Under the pieces are notes generated by a model. That model did not search any database and was not told the DNA's origin. It saw nothing but the letters and a program-made list of their open reading frames with translations. Both the position numbers and the translations under genes were made by a program. From the NCBI RefSeq assembly GCF_030053835.1, contig NZ_CP125655.1, forward strand, positions 1,364,001 through 1,428,000: 64,000 bases of DNA, in the 5' to 3' direction. Below, one piece after another: positions 53,955 through 61,768 of the stretch. The stretch's first letter is position 1. Each line of letters begins with the position of its first letter. This DNA is from Cellulomonas sp. ES6 (GTDB lineage: Bacteria > Actinomycetota > Actinomycetes > Actinomycetales > Cellulomonadaceae).

Positions 53955-55252
53955 TGGACGAGGAGGTCTTCGACGCGATCGTCGTCGGCGGGGGCTTCGC
54001 GGGCCTCGCCGCGACCTACCGGCTGGCGCAGGCCGGCCGCTCCGTCCTGCTGGTCGAGCGCGGCGCCACGTGCGGCTCCAAGAACCTCACCGGCGGCCGC
54101 CTCTACACCTACGCGCTGCAGGCGCTGCTCGGCGACGACTGGCGCGAGGCCCCCCTCCAGCGCCGGGTCACCCGCGAGATCATCTCGCTGCTGACCGAGC
54201 AGGACGCGGTGAACATCGACACCACGCTCGGCTCCGCGCCCGAGGAGTCGTACACCGTCCTCGCCACGCCGCTGCTGGAGTGGCTGGCCGCCCGGTGCGA
54301 GGAGGCCGGCGCGATGGTCGTCACCGCCACCACCGTCGAGGGCCTGCTGGTCCGCGACGGCGTGGTCCGGGGCGTGAAGGCCGGCGAGGACGAGCTCGAG
54401 GCGCGCGTCGTCATCGACTGCGAGGGCATCAACCCGCTGCTGCTGGAGCGCGCCGGCCTGATCCGGCCGCTCGACCCGCACGCCGTGGCGGTCGGCGCCA
54501 AGTACGTCTACCGGTACGGCTCCGGCGAGGAGGTCGACCGCATCTTCGGCGTCCGGCCCGGCGAGGGCGCCGCGGTGCTCGGCATGGGCGCGGTCACCCG
54601 CGGGGTGTTCGGCGGCGTGTTCTGCTACTCCAACGCCGACTCGGTGTCGCTGGGCCTGGTGCTCGACTCCGTCGCGTGGAAGGAGTCCGGGCACTCGCTG
54701 CTCGACACCGCCGAGGCGCTGCACGAGCACCCGGCGATCGGCCGCTACGTCGCCGGCGGGGAGCTCGTCGAGTACGGCGCCCACCTGGTCTACGAGGGCG
54801 GGTACGACACGCTGCCCGAGCTGTCCGGCGCCGGCTGGCTGGTCTGCGGCGACGCGGCAGGGCTGTGCCTCAACCGCGGCTTCACGATCCGCGGCATGGA
54901 CTACGCGGTCATGAGCGGGATCGCGGCCGCGGACGCCGTGACCGGGGCGCTGGACGCCGCGGCCGGCACCGGGCCGCTGGGCGCCGCCGCGCTGTCCGGG
55001 TACCGCGAGCGCCTGGAGGCCGGGCTGCTGCGCGACTTCCGGGCGACGCGGGGCGCGCACGACTGGATGGCCGCGACGACCGACCTGTTCACCGTCTACC
55101 CGCAGCTCGCCGTCGACGCGATGACCGGGCTGTACCACGTGGGCCCCGAGCCGCTGACGCCCGTCGCGTCGACGCTGTGGCGCGCCGCCCGCCAGATCAA
55201 GAAGCCGGTGCGGACCGCCCGCACCCTGCTGAAGGGAGTGCGGACGCTGTGA
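53954..55252 (+). CDS. fixC: FixC/YdiS-type flavoprotein:quinone oxidoreductase
   Basis: 432 residues. FAD-binding IVVGGGFAGLAATYRLAQAG at the N-terminus, KNLTGGRLYTYAL, and the diagnostic GDAAGLCLNRGFTIRGMDYA. Homologous to the ETF:quinone oxidoreductase core without its fused FeS domain, which is supplied by FixX. In FixABCX complexes it takes one electron pair to or from quinone at the membrane while FixB bifurcates. ATG overlaps the ACAD stop; its stop overlaps the fixX GTG. Confidence 0.95.
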   Translation: MDEEVFDAIVVGGGFAGLAATYRLAQAGRSVLLVERGATCGSKNLTGGRLYTYALQALLGDDWREAPLQRRVTREIISLLTEQDAVNIDTTLGSAPEESYTVLATPLLEWLAARCEEAGAMVVTATTVEGLLVRDGVVRGVKAGEDELEARVVIDCEGINPLLLERAGLIRPLDPHAVAVGAKYVYRYGSGEEVDRIFGVRPGEGAAVLGMGAVTRGVFGGVFCYSNADSVSLGLVLDSVAWKESGHSLLDTAEALHEHPAIGRYVAGGELVEYGAHLVYEGGYDTLPELSGAGWLVCGDAAGLCLNRGFTIRGMDYAVMSGIAAADAVTGALDAAAGTGPLGAAALSGYRERLEAGLLRDFRATRGAHDWMAATTDLFTVYPQLAVDAMTGLYHVGPEPLTPVASTLWRAARQIKKPVRTARTLLKGVRTL

Positions 55253-55551
55253 CCCGCCCCGTCGACGTGCTGCTCGCGGCCACCCGGTTCGAGACCGACG
55301 AGCACCACCCGCACATCGTCATCGACCCCGTCGCGTGCCGCACCTGCCCCTCGGACCGCGCCTGCGCGACGTCCTGCCCGGCGCAGCGCTACGCCTGGGA
55401 CGACGCGGCCGACGTCATGTCGTTCGACCACGTCGGCTGCCTGGAGTGCGGCAGCTGCCGGCTGGTGTGCGACCGGCTGCGCACCGGGGCGCCGGGCTAC
55501 TCCTGGGACTACCCGGCCGCCGGCGCCGGCGTCTCCTACCGGCAGGGCTGA
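55249..55551 (+). CDS. fixX: FixX/YdiT ferredoxin-like protein
   Basis: 100 residues. Two cysteine clusters: CRTCPSDRACATSCPAQRY (C-x2-C-x5-C-x3-CP) and CLECGSCRLVC. This is the FixX pattern; it likely carries one or two 4Fe-4S clusters and partners FixC. GTG 55249 overlaps the fixC stop. Followed by a strong hairpin before the CoA ligase. Confidence 0.95.
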   Translation: MTRPVDVLLAATRFETDEHHPHIVIDPVACRTCPSDRACATSCPAQRYAWDDAADVMSFDHVGCLECGSCRLVCDRLRTGAPGYSWDYPAAGAGVSYRQG

Positions 55552-55581
55552 GGCGGTGGGGCACCAGGGCGCGCCGGGGCG

Positions 55582-55612
55582 GGCCGTCCCGCGCGGCGTG
55601 CGCGGGACGGCC
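55582..55612 (+). terminator. Intercistronic hairpin between fixX and CoA ligase
   Basis: GGCCGTCCCGCGC (55582-55594) pairs perfectly with GCGCGGGACGGCC (55600-55612), 5-nt loop. It ends 3 nt before GTG 55616, so it could attenuate transcription, stabilise the upstream message or block ligase translation. Confidence 0.6.
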
Positions 55613-55615
55613 GTC

Positions 55616-57238
55616 GTGAGCCCCGCCCGGCGGGCGGAGCTGCGGCGCGCGGGGCTGTGGGGCGACGCGTCGCTCGACGACTACTGGCGGCTGTCCGTGC
55701 TCGCCGGGCCCGAGCAGGAGGCCGTCGTCGACTCGCGCGGCGCCCGGCTCACCTACGCCGAGGTGGACGACCGCGCCGCCCGCATCGCCACCTGGCTGAG
55801 CGGGCACGGCGTCGGCCGGGGCGACGTGGTCTCGGTCCAGCTGCCGAGCTGGGCCGAGATGGTCTGCGTGAACGCGGCCTGCCTGCGCATCGGCGCGGTC
55901 GTCAACCCCGTGCTCACCGCGTACCGCGAGACCGAGCTGCGCGAGGTGCTCACCCGCAGCCGGTCGCGCGCGCTGCTCGTCCCGACCCGGTTCCGGGGGG
56001 CCGACCTCGAGCCCGTCGCCGCGCGGCTCGCCGCCGAGCTGGACCACCTGGTCGCCGTCGCCGCCGTCCCGCACAACGGCCGGCCCGCGACAGCGGTGCC
56101 CGACCTGGCGGACGTCGTCGCGACCCACGAGCCGCTGCCCGAGGACCTGCGGCGGCCGGGGCGCGGCGAGGACGTGGCCGCCGTGCTGTTCACCTCGGGG
56201 TCGGAGGCCCGGCCCAAGGGCGTGCTGCTGTCCCACGACAACGTGCTGTCCGGGGAGCGGGGGTTCGCGCGCATGCTCGGCGTCGGCCACGGCGACCGGG
56301 TGCTCATGCCCGCGCCGCTCGGCCACGCGACCGGGTACCTGCACGGCCTCACGCTGCCGTACCTGGTGGGCGGCACCGCGCTGCTGCTCGACGTGCCGAC
56401 CGGGCCGTCCGCGGTCGCGATGGCCCGCGCCGAGGGCGCCACGTGCGGCATGGCCGCGGCCAGCGTCGTGCGGTGCATGCTCGACTCGTGCGACCCGGGC
56501 GAGCGCGTCGCGGAGCACCTGCGGTTCCTGTGCTGCGGCGGCTCCCCCGTGCCGCGGTCGCTCGCCCGCGAGGCGCTCGACCACGGGGTCCGGCTGCTCA
56601 GCGTCTACGGGTCCACCGAGAGCGCCCCGCACACCCTCACCACCCCCGCCGACGACCTCGAGCGGGTGCTCACCACCGACGGCCGCCCCGTGCCCGGCGT
56701 CGAGGTGCGCGTCGTCGACCCGGTGACCCGCGAGCCGCTGCCGGTCGGTGAGGTCGGCGAGGCGGCGTCCCGCGGCCCGCAGGTGTTCTGCGGCTACCTG
56801 GACGACCCCGCGCTCACCGCCGCGGTGCTCGACGCCGACGGCTGGTACTACTCCGGCGACCTCGCCCGGCTCGACGCCGACGGCTACCTCCGCATCGTCG
56901 GCCGGGCCAAGGACGTCATCATCCGCGGCGGCGAGAACATCTCCGCCGCGGAGGTCGAGCAGGTGCTCCGGGAGTGCCCCGGGGTGCGCGACGCCGCGGC
57001 CGTGGCGATGCCCGACCGCCGGCTCGGCGAGTGCGTGTGCGCGTACCTCGTGCTCGAGCCCGGGGTGCCCGCCCCGGACGTCCCGGCGCTGCGCGAGCAG
57101 TTCCTGGCGCGCGGCCTGGCCAAGTACAAGATCCCCGCGCACGTCGAGGTGGTCGACGCCCTGCCGCTGTCCCCCGCCGGGAAGGTGCGCAAGGACGTGC
57201 TGCGCGAGCGCGCCGCGGCCCTCGTCCCCGTCGGCTGA
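55616..57238 (+). CDS. fadK: FadK-like acyl-CoA synthetase
   Basis: 540 residues. Adenylate-forming enzyme: P-loop LFTSGSEARPKGVLLSHDN, MPAPLGHATGYLHGLTLPYL, YGSTESAPH, YYSGDLARLDADGYL, GRAKDVIIRGGENIS, catalytic Lys in SPAGKVRKD. The opening GLWGDASLDDYW and the GHATG block match E. coli FadK (YdiD), the last gene of the ydi locus, from memory. It makes an acyl-CoA from acid, ATP and CoA. GTG 55616 fits FadK homology and avoids the hairpin; GTG 55556 would add 20 weakly conserved residues. Neither start has a strong ribosome site. Confidence 0.92.
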   Translation: MSPARRAELRRAGLWGDASLDDYWRLSVLAGPEQEAVVDSRGARLTYAEVDDRAARIATWLSGHGVGRGDVVSVQLPSWAEMVCVNAACLRIGAVVNPVLTAYRETELREVLTRSRSRALLVPTRFRGADLEPVAARLAAELDHLVAVAAVPHNGRPATAVPDLADVVATHEPLPEDLRRPGRGEDVAAVLFTSGSEARPKGVLLSHDNVLSGERGFARMLGVGHGDRVLMPAPLGHATGYLHGLTLPYLVGGTALLLDVPTGPSAVAMARAEGATCGMAAASVVRCMLDSCDPGERVAEHLRFLCCGGSPVPRSLAREALDHGVRLLSVYGSTESAPHTLTTPADDLERVLTTDGRPVPGVEVRVVDPVTREPLPVGEVGEAASRGPQVFCGYLDDPALTAAVLDADGWYYSGDLARLDADGYLRIVGRAKDVIIRGGENISAAEVEQVLRECPGVRDAAAVAMPDRRLGECVCAYLVLEPGVPAPDVPALREQFLARGLAKYKIPAHVEVVDALPLSPAGKVRKDVLRERAAALVPVG

Positions 57239-57281
57239 CACCGCCTCCGCGAACGGCAGTACCCGAGAGAAGGAAGAAGAG

Positions 57282-58064
57282 ATGCAGATCGCAGTCCTGG
57301 TCAAGCAGGTGCCCGACGACCTCGCCGGCGCGCGCCTGACCGCGGCCGGCGTGCTCGACCGGGCCGCCGGTCCCGCGACCACCGACCCCGTGGACCGCAA
57401 CGCCCTCGAGGCCGCCGTCGCGCTGGCGGAGGCCGCCGGGGACAGCACCGTGACGGTCGTCGCGATGGGTCCGGCGTCCGCCAAGGCGGTGCTCAAGGAG
57501 TGCGTGAGCGTCGGCGCGACCGCCGGTGTCCACGTCAGCGACGAGGGCCTGGCCGGCTCCGACGCGCTCGCGACCGCGCGGGTGCTCGCCGCCGCCGTGC
57601 GCCGCCTCGGCCCGGTCGACCTGGTCCTCGCCGGCGCGCGGTCGTTCGACGGCGCCACCGCCGCGGTGCCCGCCATGGTCGCCGAGCTGCTGGACCTGCC
57701 GCAGGTCACGACCGTCACCGCGATCGAGGCCGAGCCCGGCGCGCTGGTCTGCACCCAGGTGCTCGAGGACGGGCACGCCCGCGTGCGGCTGCCGCTGCCC
57801 GGTGTCGTGTCGGTCGACGAGTACGTGAACACCCCGCGGTACCCGTCCGTGCGCTCCAAGCTCGCCGCCAACAAGGCGGTGTTCGAGGTGCTGACCGCCG
57901 CGGACCTCGGCGTCACCGAGGTCGGCCCCGACGCCGCCCGCGCGGTCGTCGTCGCCACCGCGGAGCCGCCCGCCCGGGAGCCCGGGCAGCGCATCCAGGG
58001 CACCGACGCCCGGGACACCGCCGAGAAGCTGGTCGCCGCGCTCGCCGGCGCCGGCGCCCTGTGA
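57282..58064 (+). CDS. fixA: FixA/YdiQ electron transfer flavoprotein beta subunit
   Basis: 260 residues. ETF-beta pattern: IAVLVKQVPDDLAGARL, DPVDRNALEAAVALAE, VVAMGPASAKAVLKECVSVG, DLVLAGARSFDGATAAVPAM, and VNTPRYPSVRSKLAANK. Pairs with FixB to accept electrons (NADH in bifurcating ETFs). AGAAGGAAGAAGAG is a good ribosome site before ATG 57282. Confidence 0.95.
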   Translation: MQIAVLVKQVPDDLAGARLTAAGVLDRAAGPATTDPVDRNALEAAVALAEAAGDSTVTVVAMGPASAKAVLKECVSVGATAGVHVSDEGLAGSDALATARVLAAAVRRLGPVDLVLAGARSFDGATAAVPAMVAELLDLPQVTTVTAIEAEPGALVCTQVLEDGHARVRLPLPGVVSVDEYVNTPRYPSVRSKLAANKAVFEVLTAADLGVTEVGPDAARAVVVATAEPPAREPGQRIQGTDARDTAEKLVAALAGAGAL

Positions 58065-58074
58065 GGAGGACGAG

Positions 58075-59055
58075 ATGAGCTGCACCCTGTGGGTCCTGGT
58101 CGAGTCGGAGCGCGGCGTCGCCGCCGACGCGAGCCTGGCCGTCGTGACCGAGGCGCGCCGCCTGGCGGACGCGTGCGGCGGCACCGTGACCGCGGTGGCC
58201 GTCGGCGAGGACCTGGACGACGTCGTCGCCCGGGCCGGCGCCGCGGGCGCGCACACCGTCCGCCGCGTGTCCGGCGGCTACGCCGACTACGCCACCGAGC
58301 CGTGGACGGCGGCGCTGCACACCCTGCTGACCACGCACGCCCCGACCGCGCTGCTGGTCGCCGCGACCACCCGCGGGGCGGACGTCGCCCCCCGGCTCGC
58401 CGCGCGCCTCGGCACGGGCCTGGTCACGGACTGCGTGGCGCTCGAGTGCACCGGTGACGGACTGCTGGGCGTCAAGACCGTGCTCGGCGGCGCGGCCGTC
58501 ACCCGCAGCCGGGTGCGGGACGCCGTCGCCGTGCTCACCGTCCGCCCGGGCGTCCTGCCGCCCGCCGCCACCGACGGGACCGCTGCCGAGGTCGTCGTCG
58601 AGGACCTCCCGGCCGCCCCCTCGCGCACCACGCTCGTGGAGCGTGTGCCCGCGGAGGACACCGGCGAGGTCGCGCTCGAGGACGCCCGCATCATCGTCTC
58701 CGGCGGCCGCGCGATGGGCGGGGCCGACGGGTTCGGCGTGCTGCGCGAGCTCGCGACGGCACTCGGCCCCACCGCGGCCGTCGGCGCCTCCCGGCCCGCA
58801 GCGGACTCCGGCTGGGTGCCCGTCTCCCTCGAGATCGGGGTCTCCGGCAAGAAGGTCGCCCCCGACCTGTACCTGGCCTGCGGGATCTCCGGCGCCAGCC
58901 AGCACCTCGCCGGCATGTCCGGCTCCCGCACCGTCGTCGCGATCAACAAGGACCCGGAGGCGCCGATCTTCGGCGTCGCGGACTTCGGCGTCGTCGGCGA
59001 CCTGTTCGAGATCGTGCCCGCGCTGACCGAGGCGGTGCGCGCGCACCGGGGATGA
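58075..59055 (+). CDS. fixB: FixB/YdiR electron transfer flavoprotein alpha subunit
   Basis: 326 residues. The C-terminal FAD domain is intact: DARIIVSGGRAMGGADGFGV, LYLACGISGASQHLAGMSGS, INKDPEAPIFGVADFGVVGD. It bears the electron-accepting FAD of ETF. It starts 10 bp after fixA with GGAGGA upstream, and is the last gene of the plus-strand operon, followed by a long hairpin. Confidence 0.96.
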   Translation: MSCTLWVLVESERGVAADASLAVVTEARRLADACGGTVTAVAVGEDLDDVVARAGAAGAHTVRRVSGGYADYATEPWTAALHTLLTTHAPTALLVAATTRGADVAPRLAARLGTGLVTDCVALECTGDGLLGVKTVLGGAAVTRSRVRDAVAVLTVRPGVLPPAATDGTAAEVVVEDLPAAPSRTTLVERVPAEDTGEVALEDARIIVSGGRAMGGADGFGVLRELATALGPTAAVGASRPAADSGWVPVSLEIGVSGKKVAPDLYLACGISGASQHLAGMSGSRTVVAINKDPEAPIFGVADFGVVGDLFEIVPALTEAVRAHRG

Positions 59056-59144
59056 CGCGTCCCGCACGCGGAGCGGCCCCGTCACCCCGGAGGGCGACGG
59101 GGCCGCCCTGCATCCGCGCCCGCTCCCCCCGCCGGCTCGTCGAC

Positions 59145-59209
59145 TCGTCGAGAGGGCAGTAGATGGGGGTTCGAGTCCACGAACGCCCCATCTACTGCCC
59201 TCTCGACGA
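59145..59209. terminator. 24-bp perfect inverted repeat between convergent genes
   Basis: The arm 59145-59168 (TCGTCGAGAGGGCAGTAGAT plus GGGG) pairs perfectly with 59186-59209. The 17-nt loop contains a further GTTCG/CGAAC stem, leaving a 6-nt apex. Probably a bidirectional terminator for fixB and the flavoprotein gene, but far longer than needed. Confidence 0.85.
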
Positions 59210-59269
59210 CGGCGGACGCGGCTGGACCGCGCGGACGCGGGTGGCCGGGTGGTCGCGGGCCGGCGCCGC

Positions 59270-59311
59270 GGTCAGCGCGGTGCGGTCAGCGCGGTGCGGT
59301 CAGCGGGGTGC
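59270..59311. repeat. 14-bp tandem repeat, three copies, over a stop codon
   Basis: GGTCAGCGCGGTGC at 59270, 59284 and 59298 (last with one change). Each holds TCA, i.e. TGA on the minus strand; the last is the real stop of the flavoprotein gene. Because 14 is not a multiple of 3, the extra stops fall in the other two frames. Confidence 0.85.
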
Positions 59312-61387
59312 GAGGACGCCGCGGGCCTCGAGCGTCAGGAGCACGTCGCGGCCGCCCGCCGTGGCGTCGATGATCTTCGCGCCGCCCGACGAGTCGCCGA
59401 CGTCGAGCACGTCCACGTCCGTCCCGCGGAACGCGCCGGCCAGCTCGCCGTGGCTCGTGCGGTCGCCGCGCATGCCCAGGCACACGTAGGTCGCCGCACC
59501 CTCGAGCCGGCGCCGGGACCCGTCGGGGTCCTCCACCTCGACCCAGCCGTCGCCGACCTCCGTCAGCGACGTGCGCGTCAGCACCGTCACGTCGTGCCGG
59601 TCGAGCATCTCCCGCATCTGCATCGCGGTGATGAGGTCGAGGTCGCCGGCGACCCGGTCGAGCCGCTCGACGAGCGTGACCTCGGCGCCCGCGGCGACGC
59701 AGGCCTCCACGACGTCCAGGCCCACCGCACCGGCACCGACCACGACGACCGGCTTCCCGGCGAGCGCGGGGAGGTCGTCGACGCCGGCCGTGGCGCCGAG
59801 GATCGAGAAGACCTGCGTCCCCGGGACGTCCACGCGGTCGAGCAGGCCGGGGACGGGCGGCAGCAGCGGCTGCGAGCCGGTCGCGTTCACCACGACGTCG
59901 GGCGCCAGCTCGCGCACCAGGTCGACGGTCGCCGGCGTCGCGGTGCGGATCTCCACGCCGGCGCGCGCGGCCCGCCGCACGAGGTGGTCGAGGAACGTGG
60001 CGATGCGGCGCTTCGCGGGCAGCCGGACGGCCTCCCCGACCACGCCGCCGACGACGTCCCGGGCCTCGAGCAGCACCACGTCGCACCCGACCTCCGCGGC
60101 CGTGCACGCCGCCTCGAGCCCGCCGACGCCGCCGCCGACCACGACCACGCGCGTCGGGGCGGTCACCCGGCGACGCAGGTAGTCCTCGTGCCCGACGATG
60201 TCCGGGTTCACGGTGCAGCGGATCGGGCGGTCCAGCCGGATGCGGTGGTCAGCGCAACCGATGTTGCAGGAGATGCAGTCGAGGATGCGGTCCGCGCACC
60301 CGGTCGCGACCTTGCGCACCCACCACGGCTCGGCGATGAGCCCCCGGCCGATCGCCACCAGGTCGGTGTCGCCCTCCGCGACGACGCGCTCGGCGACCGC
60401 GGGGTCGCGGTAGTTGCCGCTGGAGATCGTCGGCCTGCCGAACTCCTCGCGGAACACGCGTGCCATGCCGGCGCGCCAGCCGTCCGGGAGGTCCATGCGG
60501 TCGATCTGGTACTGCAGGTTGCCGGCGAGCGCCGCGGACACGTCGATGACGTCGACCTCGTCGACCAGGTGGCGCATCAGCTCGACCGAGTCGGCCACGG
60601 TGTTGCCGCCCGCGACCAGCTCGTCGGCGCTGATCCGCAGCATCACGGGATACGTGGGGCCGACGGCGGCGCGGACCGCCTCGAGGGTCTCCCGGACGAG
60701 CCGGGCGCGGTTCTCGGGGGTGCCGCCGTAGGCGTCGGTGCGGTGGTTGTACAGCGGCGACAGGAACTGGCAGAGCAGGTACGAGTGCCCGGCGTGCAGC
60801 TCGACGGCGTCGAACCCGGCGCGCTTGGCCCGCAGCGCCGCGGCGGCGTACTGCGCGGGCACCTCGGCGATCTGCTCGGGCGTCATCGGCACGGGGACCG
60901 GTCCGCCGGGCTTGGACGGGACGTCGGAGGCCGACAGCGCGGGCACCCCGGTCCGTGCGGGGCTCGCGGAGGCACCCGCGTGGTTGAGCTGGATCGCGGC
61001 CTTCGCGCCGTGCCGGTGCAGGCGCTCGGTCAGCTCCCACAGCCGCGGGACGTAGCGGTCGTGGTCGATGCGGAGCTGGGTGGTGCCGTTCGACCCGGCG
61101 GGGAAGGCCACGCAGATGTTCTCGACGATGATCAGGCCGGTGCCGCCGCGGGCGCGCTGCTCGTAGTAGTCGAGCTGGGTGTCGGAGACCGTGCCGTCGG
61201 GCATGGCCATGTTGGTGCCCATCGGGGGCATGACCACGCGGTTGCGCAGCGTCATGGACCGGACGCTCAGCGGGGACAGCAGGTGCGGGGTCGCGGGCGC
61301 GGCCGGGCGGGGGTCGACCCGCACGGTCAGGGGCGCGGGCCGGGTGCGGTCCGCGGTGGCGGACGGGGCAGGGGGCGCGACGGTCAC
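59300..61387 (-). CDS. FMN/FAD/4Fe-4S enoate reductase-like oxidoreductase (OYE-NemA/FadH type) 2
   Basis: 695 residues, paralogous in plan to 21367-23256. A Pro/Ala-rich N-terminus of about 35 residues, an OYE barrel (LLSPLSVRSMTLRNRVVMPP, ELHAGHSYLLCQFLSPLYNH, DAYGGTPENRARLV), FeS motif CISCNIGC with a later Cys in IRCTVNP (about 360-385), FAD domain VVVVGGGVGGLEAACTAA, NAD(P)H domain VVVVGAGAVGLDVVEAC. Likely reduces a C=C (or removes a ring hydroxyl through an enone) of a shikimate- or dehydroshikimate-derived compound. The GTG start at 61387 has AGAGGA upstream; operator-like site E is 35 bp before it. Confidence 0.9.
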   Translation of the reverse strand: MTVAPPAPSATADRTRPAPLTVRVDPRPAAPATPHLLSPLSVRSMTLRNRVVMPPMGTNMAMPDGTVSDTQLDYYEQRARGGTGLIIVENICVAFPAGSNGTTQLRIDHDRYVPRLWELTERLHRHGAKAAIQLNHAGASASPARTGVPALSASDVPSKPGGPVPVPMTPEQIAEVPAQYAAAALRAKRAGFDAVELHAGHSYLLCQFLSPLYNHRTDAYGGTPENRARLVRETLEAVRAAVGPTYPVMLRISADELVAGGNTVADSVELMRHLVDEVDVIDVSAALAGNLQYQIDRMDLPDGWRAGMARVFREEFGRPTISSGNYRDPAVAERVVAEGDTDLVAIGRGLIAEPWWVRKVATGCADRILDCISCNIGCADHRIRLDRPIRCTVNPDIVGHEDYLRRRVTAPTRVVVVGGGVGGLEAACTAAEVGCDVVLLEARDVVGGVVGEAVRLPAKRRIATFLDHLVRRAARAGVEIRTATPATVDLVRELAPDVVVNATGSQPLLPPVPGLLDRVDVPGTQVFSILGATAGVDDLPALAGKPVVVVGAGAVGLDVVEACVAAGAEVTLVERLDRVAGDLDLITAMQMREMLDRHDVTVLTRTSLTEVGDGWVEVEDPDGSRRRLEGAATYVCLGMRGDRTSHGELAGAFRGTDVDVLDVGDSSGGAKIIDATAGGRDVLLTLEARGVLAPR

Positions 61388-61421
61388 GAGAGGTCCTCTC
61401 CGCGGCGGGCTGGTAAGTACC

Positions 61422-61439
61422 GATCTGGTTAGTTACTAC
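61422..61439 (-). promoter_or_regulatory. Operator-like site E
   Basis: Minus-strand GTAGTAACTAACCAGATC; 12 of 18 match site C, sharing AACTAAC-x-AG. Flanking GTAA/TTAC arms make a wider imperfect palindrome. Confidence 0.5.
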
Positions 61440-61481
61440 GGTGGCGCGCGGCGGGCCCGAGGGGATGGGTAGGAGGTCCCA

Positions 61482-61492
61482 GACTTTGTGAC
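61482..61492 (-). promoter_or_regulatory. GTCACAAAGTC element upstream of flavoprotein 2
   Basis: Identical to 50054-50064 in orientation relative to the gene it precedes; 43 bp upstream of site E. Confidence 0.35.
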
Positions 61493-61539
61493 AGGTTTCC
61501 CGTACGCGGACGGACGGCGGGCGGGGGGTGCCCGGAGCG

Positions 61540-61648
61540 GGCCGAGGTCGTCAGCCAGGGCCGAGGTGGTCATCCGCGGCCGAGGTCGTCAGCCAGGGCC
61601 GAGGTCGTCACGTCCACCTGACGACCTCGGCCCGACCTGACGACCTCG
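61540..61648. repeat. Dispersed nested palindrome, copy 3 (expanded)
   Basis: Four direct 19-bp units starting GCCGAGGTCGTCA (61541, 61560 with changes, 61579, 61598) followed by two inverted TGACGACCTC units. Same family as 10708 and 35339, with two extra direct units. It lies 120 bp 3' of tetR2. Confidence 0.85.
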
Positions 61649-61768
61649 ACGGGTCCGGCGCGTGGCGCCGGTGGCCGAGCGGAGGGCTGCGGCGCGGCCT
61701 GGGTCGGCCGGCGGCCGGGCGGCGGGCGTCAGCCCGGGGACGGAGCCGTCAGCCCGGGGCGGCGGGGG

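Larger units (their letters stand above)
61388..61768. other. 381-bp intergenic region between flavoprotein 2 and tetR2
   Basis: No gene. Holds site E, the GTCACAAAGTC element on the minus strand, the third copy of the nested palindrome, and a 20-bp tandem repeat (61728-61787 approximately) that brings TGA stops in three frames at 61729, 61749 and 61769. Confidence 0.65.

Noticed and set aside
50258..59055. Ordinary fatty-acid beta-oxidation operon
   Set aside because: No enoyl-CoA hydratase, 3-hydroxyacyl-CoA dehydrogenase or thiolase is present, while FixC/FixX, a YdiN-like carrier and shikimate enzymes are.
50258..59055. Nitrogen-fixation fix genes
   Set aside because: No nif genes; FixABCX homologues also occur in carnitine and ydi loci, which fits the neighbours better.
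59160..59190. tRNA fragment (GGTTCGAGTCC resembles a T-arm)
   Set aside because: No acceptor, D-arm or anticodon arm; the sequence is fully explained as the loop of a 24-bp inverted repeat.
61540..61648. CRISPR-like repeats near the flavoprotein gene
   Set aside because: 19-bp units are head-to-tail with no unique spacers and are followed by inverted units, so it is a palindromic repeat element.
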